Origin: Ponticoccus alexandrii
Lineage (GTDB): Bacteria; Pseudomonadota; Alphaproteobacteria; Rhodobacterales; Rhodobacteraceae
Length of the DNA: 64,000 bases
Direction of reading: 5' to 3'
Assembly: GCF_016806125.1 (NCBI RefSeq)
Contig: NZ_CP047166.1
Span: forward strand, 1,674,001-1,738,000
In this document: piece by piece, positions 61,600-64,000 of the stretch
Numbering within the stretch: the first letter of the stretch is position 1
Layout of the letters: every line of letters begins with the position of its first letter
Notes under the pieces: generated by a model
Told to the model about the DNA's origin: nothing
Seen by the model: only the letters and a program-made list of their open reading frames with translations
Databases searched by the model: none
Program-made: the position numbers and the translations under genes

Positions 61600-62805
61600 A
61601 TGACCGCTCTGGAAATCCCCGATGATGCCCCGCCGCCCCGTTATTTCACGCGTGTTCTCGACATGGCGCGCAGGATGGAACGCGGACGGCTGGTCTTCGT
61701 TTTGCCCGATGGCAGCCGCCATGTGGCGGAAGGCCGGGCGCCCGGACCGGACGCAGAGCTTGCCCTGCATCACCGTGACGTCTTTGCCCGGCTGATCCGC
61801 GAGGGCGACCTTGGTTTCTGCGAGGCCTATCTGGATGGCTGGTGGTCGACGCCGGATCTGATGGCCTTTCTGGACCTCGTGCACGCCAATGAAGAGATGT
61901 TCGACGGCTACCCCGGCGGCGCCGTGGTGCGCGCCTTCGAGCGGCTGCGCTTCTGGTTGCAGCGCAACACCAAGCGGCAGGCGCGGCGCAACATTTCGGC
62001 CCATTACGATCTGGGCAACGATTTCTATGGGCTCTGGCTGGACGAGACGATGACCTATTCCTCGGCCCTGTTCGAACAGGGCCACGAGGATCTGGCAGAG
62101 GCGCAGAAGGCGAAATACGCGGCGCTTGTCGACAGCCTGAACCTGCGGCCCGGCGATCATGTGCTGGAAATCGGCTGCGGCTGGGGGGGCTTCGCGGAAT
62201 ATGCCGCGCAGGAACGGGGCCTGCGCGTCACCGGCCTGACCATCAGCGCCGAACAGCACCGGTTCGCCACCGAGCGCATGGCCCGCGCGGGCCTGTCGGA
62301 CCGCGTCGACCTGAAGTTGCAGGACTACCGGGACGAGCGCGGCCAATACGACGGCATCGCCTCGATCGAGATGTTCGAGGCGGTGGGCGAACAATACTGG
62401 CCCGCCTATTTCGACACGGTACGGGGACGGCTGAAGCCCGGGGGGCGGGCCGGTCTTCAGGTCATCACCGTCCAGCACCGGCGCTGGGAGGTCTACCGGC
62501 GCGGCGTCGATTTCATTCAGAAGTACATCTTTCCCGGCGGCATGTTGCCCAGCCCGGTGGTGTTGCGGCAGGCGGTGGAACGGGCGGGGCTTCGGGTCGA
62601 GGGCAGCCGGGAATTCGGGCAAAGCTATGCCCGCACGCTGGACCTGTGGTTCGATGCCTTCAATGCGCGCTGGGATCATGTGGCGTTGCAGGGCTTCGAC
62701 GACCGCTTCCGACGGATGTGGAACTTCTACCTTGCCTCTTGCGCCGCGACCTTTCGCAGCGGAAACTGCGACGTGACACAGATCACGATTGCGAGACCCA
62801 GCTAG
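61600..62805 (+). CDS. cfa: Cyclopropane-fatty-acyl-phospholipid synthase family methyltransferase
   Basis: SAM-dependent methyltransferase acting on unsaturated acyl chains of membrane phospholipids. 401 residues: an N-terminal lipid-associated part, then ISAHYDLGNDFYGLWLDETMTYSSALF, the SAM loop VLEIGCGWGGFAEYAA, and GIASIEMFEAVGEQYW. The conserved C-terminal blocks YIFPGGMLPS and NFYLASCAATFRSG are present. A desaturation- or methyl-branching product instead of cyclopropane cannot be excluded. trgA follows three bases after its stop. Confidence 0.93.
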   Translation: MTALEIPDDAPPPRYFTRVLDMARRMERGRLVFVLPDGSRHVAEGRAPGPDAELALHHRDVFARLIREGDLGFCEAYLDGWWSTPDLMAFLDLVHANEEMFDGYPGGAVVRAFERLRFWLQRNTKRQARRNISAHYDLGNDFYGLWLDETMTYSSALFEQGHEDLAEAQKAKYAALVDSLNLRPGDHVLEIGCGWGGFAEYAAQERGLRVTGLTISAEQHRFATERMARAGLSDRVDLKLQDYRDERGQYDGIASIEMFEAVGEQYWPAYFDTVRGRLKPGGRAGLQVITVQHRRWEVYRRGVDFIQKYIFPGGMLPSPVVLRQAVERAGLRVEGSREFGQSYARTLDLWFDAFNARWDHVALQGFDDRFRRMWNFYLASCAATFRSGNCDVTQITIARPS

Positions 62806-62808
62806 TTC

Positions 62809-63249
62809 ATGCCCACTGCCGCGAAACTTGTCGCCGCCCTGTGCCTTGCGGCGCTGGGATACGTCGTGTCCGACCTGATCCGTCCGCTTCTGCCCGCCAG
62901 TACCGATTTCGGCCTGTTCAACTACGTGAACGCGCTGATCGGGCTGGTCATGGGCTGGCGGGTGGTGGGCCGCCGGGCCGGGCGCGGCATGTCGGCGGCC
63001 ATCGGCAACGGCTTCACCGGGACCGTCGCGCTGGTGTTCTGGGGGCTCTTCGTGCAGGCCACGAACGAGATGGTGCGGCGCAGCTTCGCACGGCATTTCG
63101 ACAGCATGGTGGAAGCCATCGCCGCGATCTTCGAGCATATGGCCGAATACGGCGAGATTATGCTGGACGCCAAGGTCGTCGTGACCCTGCTGCTGGGTGG
63201 CATTGCCACCGGAATCCTTGCCGAGATGGCGGCAGGCCGCTGGAGGTAA
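62809..63249 (+). CDS. trgA: TrgA family membrane protein (tellurite resistance related)
   Basis: 146 residues with hydrophobic segments near 5-25, 38-50, 72-88 and 123-140. It resembles the TrgA family of Rhodobacter sphaeroides, named for tellurite resistance together with TrgB; the biochemical function is unknown. Three bases separate it from cfa, and the trgB start follows in 4 bp, so cfa-trgA-trgB is one transcript. Confidence 0.85.
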   Translation: MPTAAKLVAALCLAALGYVVSDLIRPLLPASTDFGLFNYVNALIGLVMGWRVVGRRAGRGMSAAIGNGFTGTVALVFWGLFVQATNEMVRRSFARHFDSMVEAIAAIFEHMAEYGEIMLDAKVVVTLLLGGIATGILAEMAAGRWR

Positions 63250-63253
63250 GCGT

Positions 63254-64000
63254 GTGACCACGTTTTTCTTTTACGGCACGCTGCGGCACCTGCCGCTGCT
63301 GGAGGTGGTGCTGGGCCGACGCCCCGAGACCCGCGAGGCGGTGCTGAAGGGCCATGCGGTGAAGGCCGTGCCGGGCGAGACCTACCCGACGATCACGGCG
63401 GTGCCGGGGGCCGAGGCGCCGGGGCTGCTGGTCTCCGGGCTTGTGCCGGAGGATATCGCGCGGCTGGACTATTACGAAGGCGGCCATGGCTACGAGGCCC
63501 GGCAGGTGGTGGTCGGCGGCCCCTGGGGGGCGGCGGCGGCGCAGGTCTACTTCCCCGTCTACTTCCCCTATGTCGCCGGGGCGCCCGATGCCGCGCCCTG
63601 GTCGCTGGCAGAATGGGTGGCAGAACTCGGCGCGGTTGCGGTGCAGGCGGCGCACGAGGTCATGGCCCGGCGCGGGCGTTATACGGCAGAGGCTGCCGGC
63701 CACATGCGCCCCTTTTTTGCTGCCCGCGCATGGGGCCGGCAGCACTTTGGCCCCGATCCGATCCCGCAGACCCTGCGCAGCCCGCGCAGCCTGGCAGAGG
63801 TCGACTGGCAGCCCATACCCGGCGCCTACGAGGGGTTCTTCCGGCTTCAGCCGTTCCGGCTGAGCTATGACCGCTTCGACGGCGGACGTACCGGGCCGCT
63901 GGAGCGCGAATGCTTCATCGCCTGGGATGTCGCGCTGGTGCTGCCCTACGACCCCGTGGCCGACACCGTGCTCATCATCGAGCAGCTGCGCTACGGTCCG
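63254..64000 (+). CDS. trgB: TrgB-type gamma-glutamylcyclotransferase/NUDIX protein, 3' end outside the window
   Basis: 249 codons visible, no stop. The start is GTG four bases after the trgA stop. The N-terminal part is a gamma-glutamylcyclotransferase-like fold (FFYGTLRHLPLLEVVLG, LDYYEGGHGYEARQ). The last visible part (FIAWDVALVLPYDPVADTVLIIEQLRYGP) opens a NUDIX hydrolase domain cut by the window edge. This two-domain plan is that of TrgB. A housekeeping ADP-ribose pyrophosphatase-like activity is likely. Confidence 0.86.
   Translation, partial: MTTFFFYGTLRHLPLLEVVLGRRPETREAVLKGHAVKAVPGETYPTITAVPGAEAPGLLVSGLVPEDIARLDYYEGGHGYEARQVVVGGPWGAAAAQVYFPVYFPYVAGAPDAAPWSLAEWVAELGAVAVQAAHEVMARRGRYTAEAAGHMRPFFAARAWGRQHFGPDPIPQTLRSPRSLAEVDWQPIPGAYEGFFRLQPFRLSYDRFDGGRTGPLERECFIAWDVALVLPYDPVADTVLIIEQLRYGP

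Overview
The window is high-GC, gene-dense DNA typical of an alphaproteobacterium of the order Rhodobacterales (Roseobacter/Rhodobacter group). The evidence is the gene content and order: a complete Rhodobacter-capsulatus-type gene transfer agent (GTA) cluster followed by cysE, a lptF-lptG-lptD-surA-pdxA-rsmA operon, a pyruvate dehydrogenase operon whose E1 beta subunit carries its own lipoyl domain, the trgA/trgB pair, and -10 boxes of the TAGgcT type. The genus cannot be fixed from the sequence alone. I see no rRNA, tRNA, insertion sequence or CRISPR array.

Layout. 1-4436: end of an agmatinase gene, then DUF1499, prfA, prmC and a DUF4167 protein (translation termination). 4513-11926 (minus strand): six genes for outer-membrane and LPS assembly, PLP synthesis and rRNA methylation, chained by stop/start overlaps. 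12146-17163: a periplasmic ClpP-fold protein, pepA-holC, a membrane-anchored retropepsin and MarC. 17568-23313: an ABC-F ATPase, ndk, a Kef-type cation/proton antiporter and a second ClpP-fold periplasmic protein. 23365-25952 (minus): TfoX-C protein, a PEP mutase/isocitrate lyase family enzyme with no normal start codon, and an aminotransferase.

26224-40413 (plus): the GTA structural cluster, g1 to g15, with every reading frame intact. It is followed by a frameshifted small gene and cysE. Most GTA genes overlap or nearly touch; each of the four larger gaps (g2-g3, g3.5-g4, g5-g6, g8-g9) contains inverted repeats, strong in the first three. 41703-47961: a secreted beta-helix protein, then the pdhA-orf-pdhB-orf-orf-pdhC operon on the minus strand with three extra unknown genes. 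48172-57477: DUF6924 protein, FtsB-like protein, alpha/beta-hydrolase lipoprotein, pgk, two cyclophilins (cytoplasmic and exported), DUF3179, FemAB-like acyltransferase, a 49-codon membrane peptide, tyrS and anmK. 57785-64000: moaA, a lipoprotein, phrB, an SH3 lipoprotein, cfa, trgA and the first part of trgB.

Three families of short structured intergenic sequence recur: (i) a two-hairpin element with a short outer stem, placed directly after stop codons (four copies); (ii) a motif of about 60 bp containing CCCCCGRGRTATTTT and GGACAGAAGAAA, usually preceded by one or two GC hairpins (five copies); (iii) a pair of CCGGGC hairpins after phrB. These, the hairpins bracketing the GTA capsid cassette, the frameshift after g15 and the unknown pdh-linked genes are the points most worth following up.
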